This document shows, piece after piece, positions 53,150 to 61,060 of a stretch of 61,060 nucleotides of DNA. Source of the DNA: Candidatus Competibacteraceae bacterium (GTDB taxonomy: Bacteria > Pseudomonadota > Gammaproteobacteria > Competibacterales > Competibacteraceae); NCBI GenBank assembly GCA_027492875.1, contig JAPUDV010000087.1, positions 1 to 61,060 on the forward strand, read 5' to 3'. The notes below the pieces were generated by a model. It searched no databases. It saw only the letters and a program-made list of their open reading frames with translations, and was not told the DNA's origin. Position 1 is the stretch's first letter; the number at the start of each line of letters is the position of its first letter. The translations under genes and the position numbers were made by a program.

Positions 53150-54471
53150 AGGTAAGCCCTCGCAACCTGATAGACATCGTGGAGTAATTGCCCAGGCTTG
53201 ATCGAAGACTGGCGCACCATCCGGTAGGCCAGCGGCAGAATCTTCTGCTTGGGCGCGCCATCCACCCGGAAGATCTGCTCCATGCCCCGTGCGACCATCT
53301 CGGGATAGAGATTCTGTAGGCGCGGCCCGTTGACGAAGGACGGCGCATGGCGATAGGCCCGAAAATCGGTGGAGACATGGCGCTGTTTCAGATATTTTCG
53401 ATAAATCGCCAGGGTGCGGGCGGAGAAATTACCGCGCTGGCAGGCGACAATTGCAGTTTCCGCCGCCGCCAACCCGGACTGCATGGCGTAGTTCATCCCT
53501 TCCAGATACAGGCCGGCGGCCAGACAGAACCCGGCGGCATCGCCAGCGACCAGCATGCCGCCGGTGTACAGCTTCGGCTGCATCGACCAACCGCTTTCCG
53601 GGATCAAGTGGGCCGAGTACTCGCGCAACTTACCGCCCCGCACCAGCGGCGCGACCGCCGGGTGTGCCTTGAAGCCCTCCAGCAGTTCATAGGAGCGCTT
53701 GCGCCGTTCCACCAGTGATGAGACTTGGCCGATCACCCCCAGCGACAGCGAATCGTGGTTGGTGTAGAGAAACGCGCCGCCATGAACGTCTTCGGTAATG
53801 GCCCCCAGGTATTCAAACGCGATTCCCTCATTACCGCTGAGGTGAAAGCGATCCTGAATAATCGCGGGGTCCAGCCCCAGGACTTCCTTGACCCCCAGCG
53901 ACAGTTCATGGGAGTGAAATTCCCGCTGCAAGCCGGCTTTCTTGGCCAGGAAGGAGTTGACCCCATCGCAGGCAATCACCACCTTAGCGTAGATCTCGCC
54001 CTGTTCGCGGCGGACCCGCACGCCAACGATGCGTCCATTTTCCCGCAGCACATCGTCCACCACGGCCGAGGTCAGCAGAAAGGCGCCCGCCGCCTCGGCC
54101 TGAGCCGCCAGCCAGCGATCGAACTTCGGCCGGAGCACGGTGAAGCCGTTATACGGCGCGGTGGCATAACCGGCGCCCGCGCTGCGAAAGTCGAGCGCGA
54201 CCGCGGTGGTCGGGGACATGAAAGCAATATCGCGCCGACAGATATAGCGTTCGACTGGTGCTTGTTCCCACCAGTTGGGAATCAGTTGATTGAGGATGGC
54301 GCTGCCGTAAAACACTGCCCCGGACACGTTTTTGGCTCCGGGATATTCGCCGCGTTCCAGCAACAGTACCTTGAGACCCGCGCGGGCGCTGAGCAGGGCG
54401 GCGACGCTGCCGGCGGGTCCGGCGCCGACGATGATGACATCGAACTGTTCTTTGGCGGGGGCTGTGGTCAT
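53143..54471 (-). CDS. FixC-like electron transfer flavoprotein:quinone oxidoreductase
   Basis: 442 residues. FAD site VIIVGAGPAGSVAALLSARAG, LLLERGEYPGAKNVSGAVFY, a membrane-associated quinone region, and LVAGDAAGFCLAAGLYLEGM. In FixC and ETF-QO proteins this flavoprotein passes electrons from ETF to quinone; the iron-sulfur part is supplied by the adjacent fixX-like ferredoxin. The gene overlaps etfA by 4 bp (stop of one over start of the other). Confidence 0.9.
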   Translation of the reverse strand: MTTAPAKEQFDVIIVGAGPAGSVAALLSARAGLKVLLLERGEYPGAKNVSGAVFYGSAILNQLIPNWWEQAPVERYICRRDIAFMSPTTAVALDFRSAGAGYATAPYNGFTVLRPKFDRWLAAQAEAAGAFLLTSAVVDDVLRENGRIVGVRVRREQGEIYAKVVIACDGVNSFLAKKAGLQREFHSHELSLGVKEVLGLDPAIIQDRFHLSGNEGIAFEYLGAITEDVHGGAFLYTNHDSLSLGVIGQVSSLVERRKRSYELLEGFKAHPAVAPLVRGGKLREYSAHLIPESGWSMQPKLYTGGMLVAGDAAGFCLAAGLYLEGMNYAMQSGLAAAETAIVACQRGNFSARTLAIYRKYLKQRHVSTDFRAYRHAPSFVNGPRLQNLYPEMVARGMEQIFRVDGAPKQKILPLAYRMVRQSSIKPGQLLHDVYQVARAYLW

Positions 54472-55457
54472 TGCAGGATTTCCGTGAGCTTGCTGATCAG
54501 GATCGGCAAAATTTGATGGAGGTCGCCCACCACGCCCAGATCCGCCCGCTTCAGCATCGGTGCGGTGCGGTCGCTGTTGACGGCAATCACCACCTCACTG
54601 CCGGTCATGCCGGATAGATGCTGACCGGCCCCGGACACGCCGAAAGCCATATACAGTTTCGGGGCGACGATCTGGCCGGTCGAGCCGATGAAGCGTTCCA
54701 CCGCCAACCAGCCGCGATCCGCCGCGACCCGGGTTCCCCCCAGCGCCGCGCCGATCTGGTCGGCCAGTTGCTTGACCAGCGCCATGCCCTCCGGCCCGCC
54801 CGCGCCAAAACCACCGGAGACAATCCGCTCGGCCTCATTCAAACCCACCGTGCGTGGATCGGCGGGCAGGGTCTGCAAGGTGCGGTCGCGGAAACTGGCG
54901 GGGTCGAGTTCCGGGCGCACGACCGTGATTTCGGCCTGACGACCGGGTTGAGGCGCGCCCACCCCGCGCACGCCGGGGGTCAGCATGGCGCACACCAGGG
55001 TCGCATAAGGCCAGACCAGCCGTTCCTGGCAGGCCCCGCCGTAGGTATGGCGAATGATCTCCGGGTAACCGTCGCCGACGATGCCGATGCGCATGCAGCA
55101 GCCCACCAGCGGCAATCGCCAGCGTACCGCCAAGCGGGGTAGCCAAGCGCGAATTTGCCCGCTGTCTGGAGCCAGCAACAGCAACGGATGGGTATAGAGC
55201 AACATCGGGGCTAGCGCTTGCAACCAGCCATCGGCGCTGAAGAGAGCCAGGGCTTCATGTTCCACCACCGTGACCCGATCCGCCCCGTGCGCCGCCAGCG
55301 CTTCGGCCAGCGGCGCGACTTCGCTGCCGCACAGGATGACTTGCACCCGTGCGCCCAACTGATCGGCCACCTCGCGTCCTTCTTCCACGCATTCCAGGCT
55401 GGCCAGCGTCAATTCGCCGTGTTCGCTCTCGGCGATCACCACTACGAACTTGTCCAT
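54468..55457 (-). CDS. etfA: Electron transfer flavoprotein alpha subunit
   Basis: 329 residues. The N-terminal half ends about residue 200; the C-terminal FAD domain has ERIVSGGFGAGGPEGMALV, ADRGWLAVERFIGSTGQIV, PKLYMAFGVSGAGQHLSGM and IVAVNSDRTAPMLKRAD-like spacing, closing with DLGVVGDLHQILPILISKL. The ATG abuts the stop of the upstream OYE gene (TAGATG). Gene order etfA, fixC, fixX, etfB differs from the fixABCX order. Confidence 0.9.
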   Translation of the reverse strand: MDKFVVVIAESEHGELTLASLECVEEGREVADQLGARVQVILCGSEVAPLAEALAAHGADRVTVVEHEALALFSADGWLQALAPMLLYTHPLLLLAPDSGQIRAWLPRLAVRWRLPLVGCCMRIGIVGDGYPEIIRHTYGGACQERLVWPYATLVCAMLTPGVRGVGAPQPGRQAEITVVRPELDPASFRDRTLQTLPADPRTVGLNEAERIVSGGFGAGGPEGMALVKQLADQIGAALGGTRVAADRGWLAVERFIGSTGQIVAPKLYMAFGVSGAGQHLSGMTGSEVVIAVNSDRTAPMLKRADLGVVGDLHQILPILISKLTEILQ

Positions 55458-57491
55458 CTACACCGCCCTCCCGGCTCGTTCGCCTTCGATGATCGCGGCG
55501 TGCGCCCGGCGTGGAGCCACGCAGTCGCCGATCCGGTAGAGAGTCGGCACTCGCCCTTTCAAACTCTCGTACAGGTCTTGGTCTACTTGACGGACCTGGG
55601 AAAGCCTGTTGTTCGCGCGCGCATTTTCGGCTTTCAGCGCCTGATACAGACCGTCATCGGCCTGGCGATGCACCGCCAGCACCACCGTATCGACTCTGGG
55701 GAAATGCACCATCTGGCCGCTGTAGTTGTGCAGCGCCATGACCACGCCGTTATCGATGCTGAGTACCGAATGATTTGGAGTACAGCGAATGCCCAGCCGC
55801 CGGGCCTGGCGATACCAGTTTTCCAGATCCAGCGTTACCCCCAAATCCTGACCGACGTACAGGGTGGGTGTCACCACTTCCACCTCGCAGCCCTGTTCCG
55901 CCAGAAACTCGGCCACGCTGGTCGCCTCGTGGAAACCCAGCCGATCCACGATCAGCGCTTTTCGGCCCGGCGTGATTTTGCCCGACAGAATATCTACCAC
56001 GTCGGCCACTCCGGGGCTATCGCCGCCCGGAATGGCGCTGCGATTAGCAACCGAGCCGGTCGCTACAATGACCGCATCCGGCTTGGCGGCCAATACCGAA
56101 TCCAGGGTCGCGGTGACGCCGGTTTGCACCTCAACGCCCAGTTGTTCAACCTCGTGCAACAGGTTGCGGACGATATCGCCGAACTCCGCGCGTCCGGCCA
56201 CCCGCACCGCCCACACCACCTGCCCGCCCAGCCGGGCTTCCTTTTCCAGCAACGTGACCCGATGCCCTCGGCGGGCAGCGACAGTCGCCGCTTTCAGTCC
56301 AGCGGGACCGCCGCCGATCACCAGCACCCGTTTGGGTTCAGTGACGGCTTGCAGAGTTTCGACCCCATATTTTTTCTCCTGACCGGTCGCCGGAGTTTCG
56401 ATACAACCCATCCAGCGATTGAGTCCCATCCGTCCCACGCATTCCTGGTTGCAGGACAGGCACAGGCGGATGTCGTCAGCCCGGTTTTCCCGCGCCTTGC
56501 GGGCGAATTCGGGATCGGCGATTTGGCCGCGCACGATACCGACCAAGTCGGCATGGCCTTCGCTGAGAATCCGTTCCGCCTGAATCGGGTCCTTGATGCG
56601 ACCCACGCCGATCACTGGCAAGCGCACCGCCTTGCGGATAGCCGAGGGAATGAACAGAGCGTAATCCGGACGAATCCGCATCGAGGCTTCGATCATGTAC
56701 AAGGTCTGAGTCGCGGTGCCGATGCTGGTGTTGATCAGGTCGATCAGGCCGTCCGCTTCCAGAATCCGGGCGACCGCGACCGCCTCGTCGAGAGTGATGC
56801 CGTCACGGATCAGTTCGTCGCCGCACAACCGCACGCTGATCACGTAATCGCGGCCCACCTCGTTGCGAATCGCGGCGACGATCTCGCGCAGCAGCCGGGC
56901 ACGGTTCTCCAGACTGCCGCCATATTCGTCGTTGCGGTGGTTGGTGTTGCGCGATAAAAATTGGCGAACGATGGAGGAATGGGAGCATTGCAGTTCCACC
57001 CCGTCGAAGCCGCCTTCGCGGGTGTAGGCGGCCACTCGCGCATAGCCCTGGATAATCTCAAGAATATCATCGTGCTCCACCGCCTTGGCGACTTCGCGGA
57101 ACAACGGATCGGCCAGCGCCGACGGCGCCCAGGCGGGTAACCGGGTGAACATACCGCTGCCCTGTCCGCCGTTATGGTTGATCTGGGCCAGGATCGGCAC
57201 CCCTTCCGCGTGAACCGCTCCGGTGATGCGCTGGTAGTGAGGAATGACCCGGCGATGAAAAGCGTGGATCAGCTTTTCGTAGGGGTGATCGGTAGGATGG
57301 GTGGATTGCTCTTCGGTGATGATCAGCCCGGTGCCGCCGCGCGCCCGCTCCCGGTAGTAATAAAGATGCCGCTCGCTGGGCATGAAATCTTCGGCGTAGT
57401 TGGTCAAGTGCGCCGAGAACACGATCCGGTTCTTGACCGTGATGCTGCCGATCTTGAAGGGGGTAAACAGCAGTCGTGAACGATTGCTCAT
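55458..57491 (-). CDS. FadH/OYE family oxidoreductase with 4Fe-4S cluster, mycofactocin type
   Basis: 677 residues. N-terminal TIM barrel with FMN (LLFTPFKIGSITVKNRIVFS, GGFDGVELQCSHSSIVRQFLS, YGGSLENRARLLREI). The cluster site is complete: Cys344, 347, 351 in CLSCNQEC and Cys363 in WMGC. The C-terminal half binds FAD and a pyridine nucleotide (VLVIGGGPAGLKAATVAARRGHRVTLLEKEARLGG in part: VIGGGPAGLKAA, LLEKEARLGG). Related to 2,4-dienoyl-CoA reductase. Two such proteins are a known accessory pair of mycofactocin loci. Substrate unknown. Confidence 0.9.
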   Translation of the reverse strand: MSNRSRLLFTPFKIGSITVKNRIVFSAHLTNYAEDFMPSERHLYYYRERARGGTGLIITEEQSTHPTDHPYEKLIHAFHRRVIPHYQRITGAVHAEGVPILAQINHNGGQGSGMFTRLPAWAPSALADPLFREVAKAVEHDDILEIIQGYARVAAYTREGGFDGVELQCSHSSIVRQFLSRNTNHRNDEYGGSLENRARLLREIVAAIRNEVGRDYVISVRLCGDELIRDGITLDEAVAVARILEADGLIDLINTSIGTATQTLYMIEASMRIRPDYALFIPSAIRKAVRLPVIGVGRIKDPIQAERILSEGHADLVGIVRGQIADPEFARKARENRADDIRLCLSCNQECVGRMGLNRWMGCIETPATGQEKKYGVETLQAVTEPKRVLVIGGGPAGLKAATVAARRGHRVTLLEKEARLGGQVVWAVRVAGRAEFGDIVRNLLHEVEQLGVEVQTGVTATLDSVLAAKPDAVIVATGSVANRSAIPGGDSPGVADVVDILSGKITPGRKALIVDRLGFHEATSVAEFLAEQGCEVEVVTPTLYVGQDLGVTLDLENWYRQARRLGIRCTPNHSVLSIDNGVVMALHNYSGQMVHFPRVDTVVLAVHRQADDGLYQALKAENARANNRLSQVRQVDQDLYESLKGRVPTLYRIGDCVAPRRAHAAIIEGERAGRAV

Positions 57492-57494
57492 GAC

Positions 57495-59468
57495 TTAGGC
57501 CTCCCGTCCGGCCCGATAGCCTTCCAGAATGGCGTGGCTGAGGTAGCGCGGCGCAACGCAGTCGCCGGCCCGGAACAGCCGCAGGCCGCTCTCTTTGAGG
57601 GCGAAGTACAGGGTTTCATCGGGCACTTCCGGCGACACGTCCACCACCAGGTCAATCGCGTCGAGGCGGATTTCCCGGTGATCGAAATGGTCAACGCCGA
57701 TCACGCTGTGGTCGGTGACTTCCAGCGCATCGAATTGCGGTCGGAAGGCGATGCCGCGAGCGGCGGCCCGCTGGTTCCAGGCGGTCAACTCCAGTGATGC
57801 GGTCAAGCGCTGGCCGACGAACATGTCGCTGGTGACCACCTCGACCTGCCAGCCACGCTCAACCAGCCATTCGGTGACGGCCATGCCGACCGGATCGCCC
57901 AGGGTATCGAGGATTACAGCGCGTCCCGCTTGCGTGGGCACGTCGCCACTCAGCACCTGACGGGGATTGACCACTGGCGCAGTCTCGTGGAAACGTACAC
58001 TGGCTTGACGACCGGGCATCCCACCCACCGCCACGATCACCGCATCGGGCGTTTCCTGGCCAACCCGTTCGGCGGTCATTGTCACCCCGGTATGAACCTC
58101 CACTTCCAGCATGCGGACTTGCCGTTCCAGCCAGTCCACCGCCAATACCAACCGTTCTCGACCGGGCGCGGCGGCGGCCAACCGGATCGCACCGCCGAGT
58201 TGCGAATCGCGTTCGTACAGGGTGACCCGGTGACCACGCAGCGCCGCGACCCGCGCCGCCTCCAGACCGGCCGGTCCGCCCCCCACGACCAGCACCCGAT
58301 GAGGAACTCGGGCAGGCTTCAGCGGGGCAAACTCCGCTTCCCTTTCGTAACCGGCGACCGGATTATTGGCGCAGCTCAGACGTGGGTTTTGCACCAGGCT
58401 GATAATGTTGTCCTGATTAGCGAGCAGGCACGGACGGATGTCGTCGGCCCGGCCCTGACGCAGCTTGGTCGGCAATTCCGGGTCGGCGATCAACGCCCGG
58501 GTCATTTCCACCGCATCGGCTTTACCCTCGGCCAACAGCGTTGCCGCCATTTCGGGATCGACGATGCTGCCCTGGGCGAAGACCGGTAGCTTGACCGCAG
58601 CCTTGACCAGCGCCGCCAGATGAACGGCGAAGCCGGGTGGTTGATACAGACCGGGTCGGGTGATATGGCCGGTGTAGATGCTGCCGCTGGTGACACTGAT
58701 GAAGTCGAACAGAGCGTCGTCCGCCAAGTGCTGGGCAATCTCGGCGGCATCCTCGGGCTTGATTCCGGCCCAAGGCGCATATTCATCGCCGACCAGGCGC
58801 AGACCGACGATGGCGTTACGGCCGACTTCGTCCCGCACCGCTTTGATCACCTGACGGGCGAAGCGCAGCCGATTTTCCAGCGAACCACCGTACTCGTCGC
58901 TGCGCTGGTTGGTCAGTGGCGACAGGAACTGGCGGATCAGGCTGTCTTGACCGGCATTCAATTCGACACCATCCAAGCCGCCGTCGCTGGCGTAACGCGC
59001 CGCCTGCCGGAAGCTTTCGATCACGGCGGCGATGTCTTCGGGATCCATGGCCTGCGGCAATTCGCGGCTGTTGACTTCCGGCACCGGCGACGGCGCCCAC
59101 AGCGACAGTTGGGAATAATGACTGCTGCCCTGCATCCCGCTATGGGTCAAGTGCCCCAGCGCCAATGCACCATGCCGATGCACGGCGTCCACGACTTGGC
59201 GATAACCGTCCACCACGGCGGCGGCGTAGCCGAATATCGCGTACTCGTAAGGCCAGTCCGAGGGATGCACCACGCTGCCTTCCAGGACGATCACCCCCGC
59301 GCCTCCCGCCGCGCGGGCTTCGTAGTAGGCGGCGTGGCGCTCGGCGAAGCGGTTGTGAGTGGCGAAGTTTGTTTGATGAGTGGCGAACACGAAGCGGTTC
59401 GGCGCCGTCTTGCCACCCAGCGGCAATGGGGCGAAAAGCCCGGTATGGTGATCTTGCGGCTTGCTCAT
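57495..59468 (-). CDS. FadH/OYE family oxidoreductase with degenerate Fe-S site, mycofactocin type
   Basis: 657 residues, paralogue of the downstream gene with the same FMN barrel (FAPLPLGGKTAPNRFVFAT, YGGSLENRLRFARQV) and FAD/NAD half (VLVVGGGPAGLEAARVAALR). The cluster motif is broken: CLLANQDN keeps Cys347 but has Ala350 and Asn354 where cysteines are expected; Cys366 is still present. A 4Fe-4S cluster of the usual kind cannot form, so electron flow between FMN and FAD must differ or be absent. It is 3 bp upstream of its paralogue. Confidence 0.88.
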   Translation of the reverse strand: MSKPQDHHTGLFAPLPLGGKTAPNRFVFATHQTNFATHNRFAERHAAYYEARAAGGAGVIVLEGSVVHPSDWPYEYAIFGYAAAVVDGYRQVVDAVHRHGALALGHLTHSGMQGSSHYSQLSLWAPSPVPEVNSRELPQAMDPEDIAAVIESFRQAARYASDGGLDGVELNAGQDSLIRQFLSPLTNQRSDEYGGSLENRLRFARQVIKAVRDEVGRNAIVGLRLVGDEYAPWAGIKPEDAAEIAQHLADDALFDFISVTSGSIYTGHITRPGLYQPPGFAVHLAALVKAAVKLPVFAQGSIVDPEMAATLLAEGKADAVEMTRALIADPELPTKLRQGRADDIRPCLLANQDNIISLVQNPRLSCANNPVAGYEREAEFAPLKPARVPHRVLVVGGGPAGLEAARVAALRGHRVTLYERDSQLGGAIRLAAAAPGRERLVLAVDWLERQVRMLEVEVHTGVTMTAERVGQETPDAVIVAVGGMPGRQASVRFHETAPVVNPRQVLSGDVPTQAGRAVILDTLGDPVGMAVTEWLVERGWQVEVVTSDMFVGQRLTASLELTAWNQRAAARGIAFRPQFDALEVTDHSVIGVDHFDHREIRLDAIDLVVDVSPEVPDETLYFALKESGLRLFRAGDCVAPRYLSHAILEGYRAGREA

Positions 59469-59515
59469 GGCTTTGCCTCACGCGCTACGGATTTCACGTA
59501 TTGCCTGGATCGGCT

Positions 59516-60583
59516 TCATGGTGATGCGATGCTCGCCAGTTGCGACGCGGCCTTGACCGGTATCGGAAAAGGCGCCGGGTTCTGGAACACGCAGTCCGGA
59601 TCGGGGGCATCCAGGGGAAGGTTCGTGAAGTGTTTGACGGCCATGCAGCCGCCGTGGCATTGGTCGTAGGCATTACAGGTCTGGCAACTGCCACCCACCT
59701 GCCATTCTCGCAGGTGGCCGAACAGCGGCGAGTTGCGCCAGATATCGGCAAATCCACCCGGCTGGCGCACGTTGCCGCCGGAAAACTCCGGCGCCAGCAT
59801 GAACGGGCAGGCGTACACCTCGCCGACCGGGTCCACGCAACAGACGATGCGTCCGGCGCCGCACAGATTCAGCCCATCCATCGGTTGACCGTAGGCCGAC
59901 AGATGGAAAAACGAGTCTCCCGTGAGCACGTCCCGATGGTTCAACAGCCACTCGTACAACCCGCGATTCTGCTCGTGGGTTGGGCGCAGGTCTTGCCATA
60001 CCGAGCCGCCACGACCGGTGGGACGCAGCCGCGTCAAGCGCAACTCCGCCCCGTAGCCTTGAGCCAGGGCGTACAAATCATCGATTTGCGGATAGTTATG
60101 GCGGGTGACGGTCGTGTTGATCTTAAACGGAAATTGCTGTTTGGCCAGTCGCTCCATCGCTTGCCGGGCGCGATCGTAGGAGCCTTCGCCACGGATGGGA
60201 TCACTGGTGTCAGCCGTTGCTCCATCGATGCTGATCTGCACGTCCAAATAGTCCCGCGAGGCAATCCACGCCGCCGCATCATCGTCGATCAGGGTGCCAT
60301 TGGTGCTGAACTTGACGCCGATCCCGCGCGCCAGCGCATAGTCCATCAACTCAGGAAAATCCTTCCGGCTCATCGGCTCGCCGCCGCCGACGTTGATGTA
60401 AAACACCTTCATTTCCGCCCATTCGTCGATCAATCGTTTGGCTTCGGCGGTAGTGAGTTCATCGGGCCGCCGCTTGCCGGATGAGGACAGACAATGCACG
60501 CAGTGCAGGTTGCAGGCGTAGGTGATTTCCCAGGTTAGGCAGATTGGTGCGTCCAGACCCTGCCGAAAGATTTCATAGCTCAT
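59516..60583 (-). CDS. mftC: Mycofactocin radical SAM maturase MftC
   Basis: 355 residues. The radical SAM cluster motif is CNLHCVHC in TWEITYACNLHCVHCLSSSG, with GGGEPMSRKDF as SAM site. A SPASM domain ends the protein: CGAGRIVCCVDPVGEVYACP and SCQTCNAYDQCHGGC with a final DPDC, giving two further clusters. MftC decarboxylates the C-terminal Tyr of MftA and links it to the preceding Val. AAGGGGT lies upstream of the ATG. Here it is far from mftA and mftB (about 10 kb), unlike the usual ABC order. Confidence 0.95.
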   Translation of the reverse strand: MSYEIFRQGLDAPICLTWEITYACNLHCVHCLSSSGKRRPDELTTAEAKRLIDEWAEMKVFYINVGGGEPMSRKDFPELMDYALARGIGVKFSTNGTLIDDDAAAWIASRDYLDVQISIDGATADTSDPIRGEGSYDRARQAMERLAKQQFPFKINTTVTRHNYPQIDDLYALAQGYGAELRLTRLRPTGRGGSVWQDLRPTHEQNRGLYEWLLNHRDVLTGDSFFHLSAYGQPMDGLNLCGAGRIVCCVDPVGEVYACPFMLAPEFSGGNVRQPGGFADIWRNSPLFGHLREWQVGGSCQTCNAYDQCHGGCMAVKHFTNLPLDAPDPDCVFQNPAPFPIPVKAASQLASIASP

Positions 60584-60619
60584 CGCTTACCCCTTCGAAC
60601 GGTACGGTGGTACGGGCAA

Positions 60620-60895
60620 TCACGCTTCGGCGGTGGTGGGGTCAATACCCGCCCTGATTTCCGAGATGCGATTGGCTGGAAACCCGCCCTGTTCCGCATG
60701 CTGCTTCACCATCCCGGCATTGGGGGCGATGTAGACACAGTAAATTTTGTCGTCGGTCACGTAACTCTGTACCCACTGGATCTGTGGACCCAGCGTGCTC
60801 AGCACACCGCAGGATTTTTGCGAAATAGCTTTCAGGTCGGCTGGAGACAGCTTGCCCGCACCGGGCAGCTCGCGTTCGATCAGATATTTGGGCAC
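60620..60895 (-). CDS. DUF4242 domain protein
   Basis: 91 residues from a GTG at 60895 (AAAGAGG upstream). PKYLIERELPGAGKLSPADL, QIQWVQSYVTDDKIYCVYIAP and GFPANRISEIRAGIDPTTAE match DUF4242, small dimeric ferredoxin-like proteins; a relative from Streptomyces binds nickel. Its Cys29 in QKSCGVL and the YCVY segment are typical. It lies directly before mftC, suggesting a link to the operon; function unknown. Confidence 0.85.
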   Translation of the reverse strand: MPKYLIERELPGAGKLSPADLKAISQKSCGVLSTLGPQIQWVQSYVTDDKIYCVYIAPNAGMVKQHAEQGGFPANRISEIRAGIDPTTAEA

Positions 60896-60962
60896 GGTGT
60901 TAAACCTCTTTGGTGGAATCGATCATTTTTATTAGGCGTATTGGGCGTATTGACGGTGACTA

Positions 60963-61060
60963 CTAACGCATCTCTGTATTCAGCGCCGCCTGTTCTTCAT
61001 CCGTAAACAACCGCGAACGGGTCAGGAAGCGCACGCCCTCCGGGCCTTCCAGCGAGAACA
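60963..61060 (-). CDS. C-terminal end of a DUF779-like protein (partial)
   Basis: Only the last 31 residues are in the window: FSLEGPEGVRFLTRSRLF then TDEEQAALNTEMR. This ending resembles DUF779 proteins, which are encoded beside aldehyde dehydrogenases and quinoprotein-linked alcohol oxidation genes. The gene continues past the window edge. If right, it suggests that aldehyde or alcohol metabolism genes lie further upstream. Confidence 0.5.
   Translation of the reverse strand, partial: FSLEGPEGVRFLTRSRLFTDEEQAALNTEMR

Noticed and set aside
55218..56957. Plus-strand frame of 579 codons opposite etfA and the OYE gene
   Set aside because: Rich in His, Arg, Gln, no family motif, and fully explained by codon use on the coding strand.

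Overview
The window reads as a chromosomal segment of a GC-rich, Gram-negative gammaproteobacterium. The evidence is an lpxH lipid A gene, type II secretion genes, a glnA-ntrB-ntrC locus, ampD, rpsT with a TTG start, and gammaproteobacterial hrpB and trmL. A phasin gene suggests that it stores polyhydroxyalkanoate. A Competibacter-like or Plasticicumulans-like lineage would fit, but that is inference from gene content only. No rRNA, tRNA, CRISPR array or intact insertion sequence was seen.

Layout. 1-5.0 kb: the 3' end of a large Ig-like/beta-helix surface protein, then three tandem tail-collar (microcystin-dependent) proteins, two DUF6916 proteins and a GNAT acetyltransferase. 5.3-7.6 kb: a secreted trypsin-like protease with a perfect 292-bp internal duplication. 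7.9-15 kb: murJ, rpsT, a glycine/tyrosine-rich secreted protein, an agmatine deiminase relic, a DUF2505 protein, a cysteine synthase-type gene, and a MoxR ATPase/VWA pair. 15.4-20 kb: glnA-ntrB-ntrC with sigma-54 and NtrC-type sites, then trmL. 20-25 kb: ampD, a dual-receiver degenerate GGDEF-EAL protein, fbp and a phasin. 25.3-32.8 kb: an orphan PAAR-like protein, hrpB, three tandem DUF2173 genes, an L,D-transpeptidase lipoprotein and a thioesterase. 33.6-39.5 kb: gspC-D-E-F. 39.5-45.8 kb: iscR-iscS-(PNPOx-like), DUF1249, lpxH, two cyclophilins and gltX.

46.2-61 kb holds the most distinctive locus. An AcoR-like sigma-54 activator faces a long minus-strand operon encoding a mycofactocin system. 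In transcription order the operon reads: [DUF779-like 3' end] - DUF4242 - mftC - OYE/FadH - OYE/FadH - etfA - fixC-like - fixX-like - etfB - mftE - mftF - mftA - SDR - mftB. The precursor ends in the diagnostic IDGMCGVY. Maturation genes (mftA, B, C, E, F) are interleaved with a complete electron-transfer flavoprotein, a quinone oxidoreductase with its ferredoxin, two flavin oxidoreductases and a mycofactocin-type dehydrogenase. The operon therefore looks like cofactor synthesis, substrate oxidation and re-oxidation to the quinone pool in one unit. No mftD, mftR or mftG is visible in the window.

At genome scale, a dispersed repeat of about 105 bp (hairpin core between two direct copies of an AGAGGC-GTACAAAAACGCC-like end) occurs in four full and two partial copies, always between genes.
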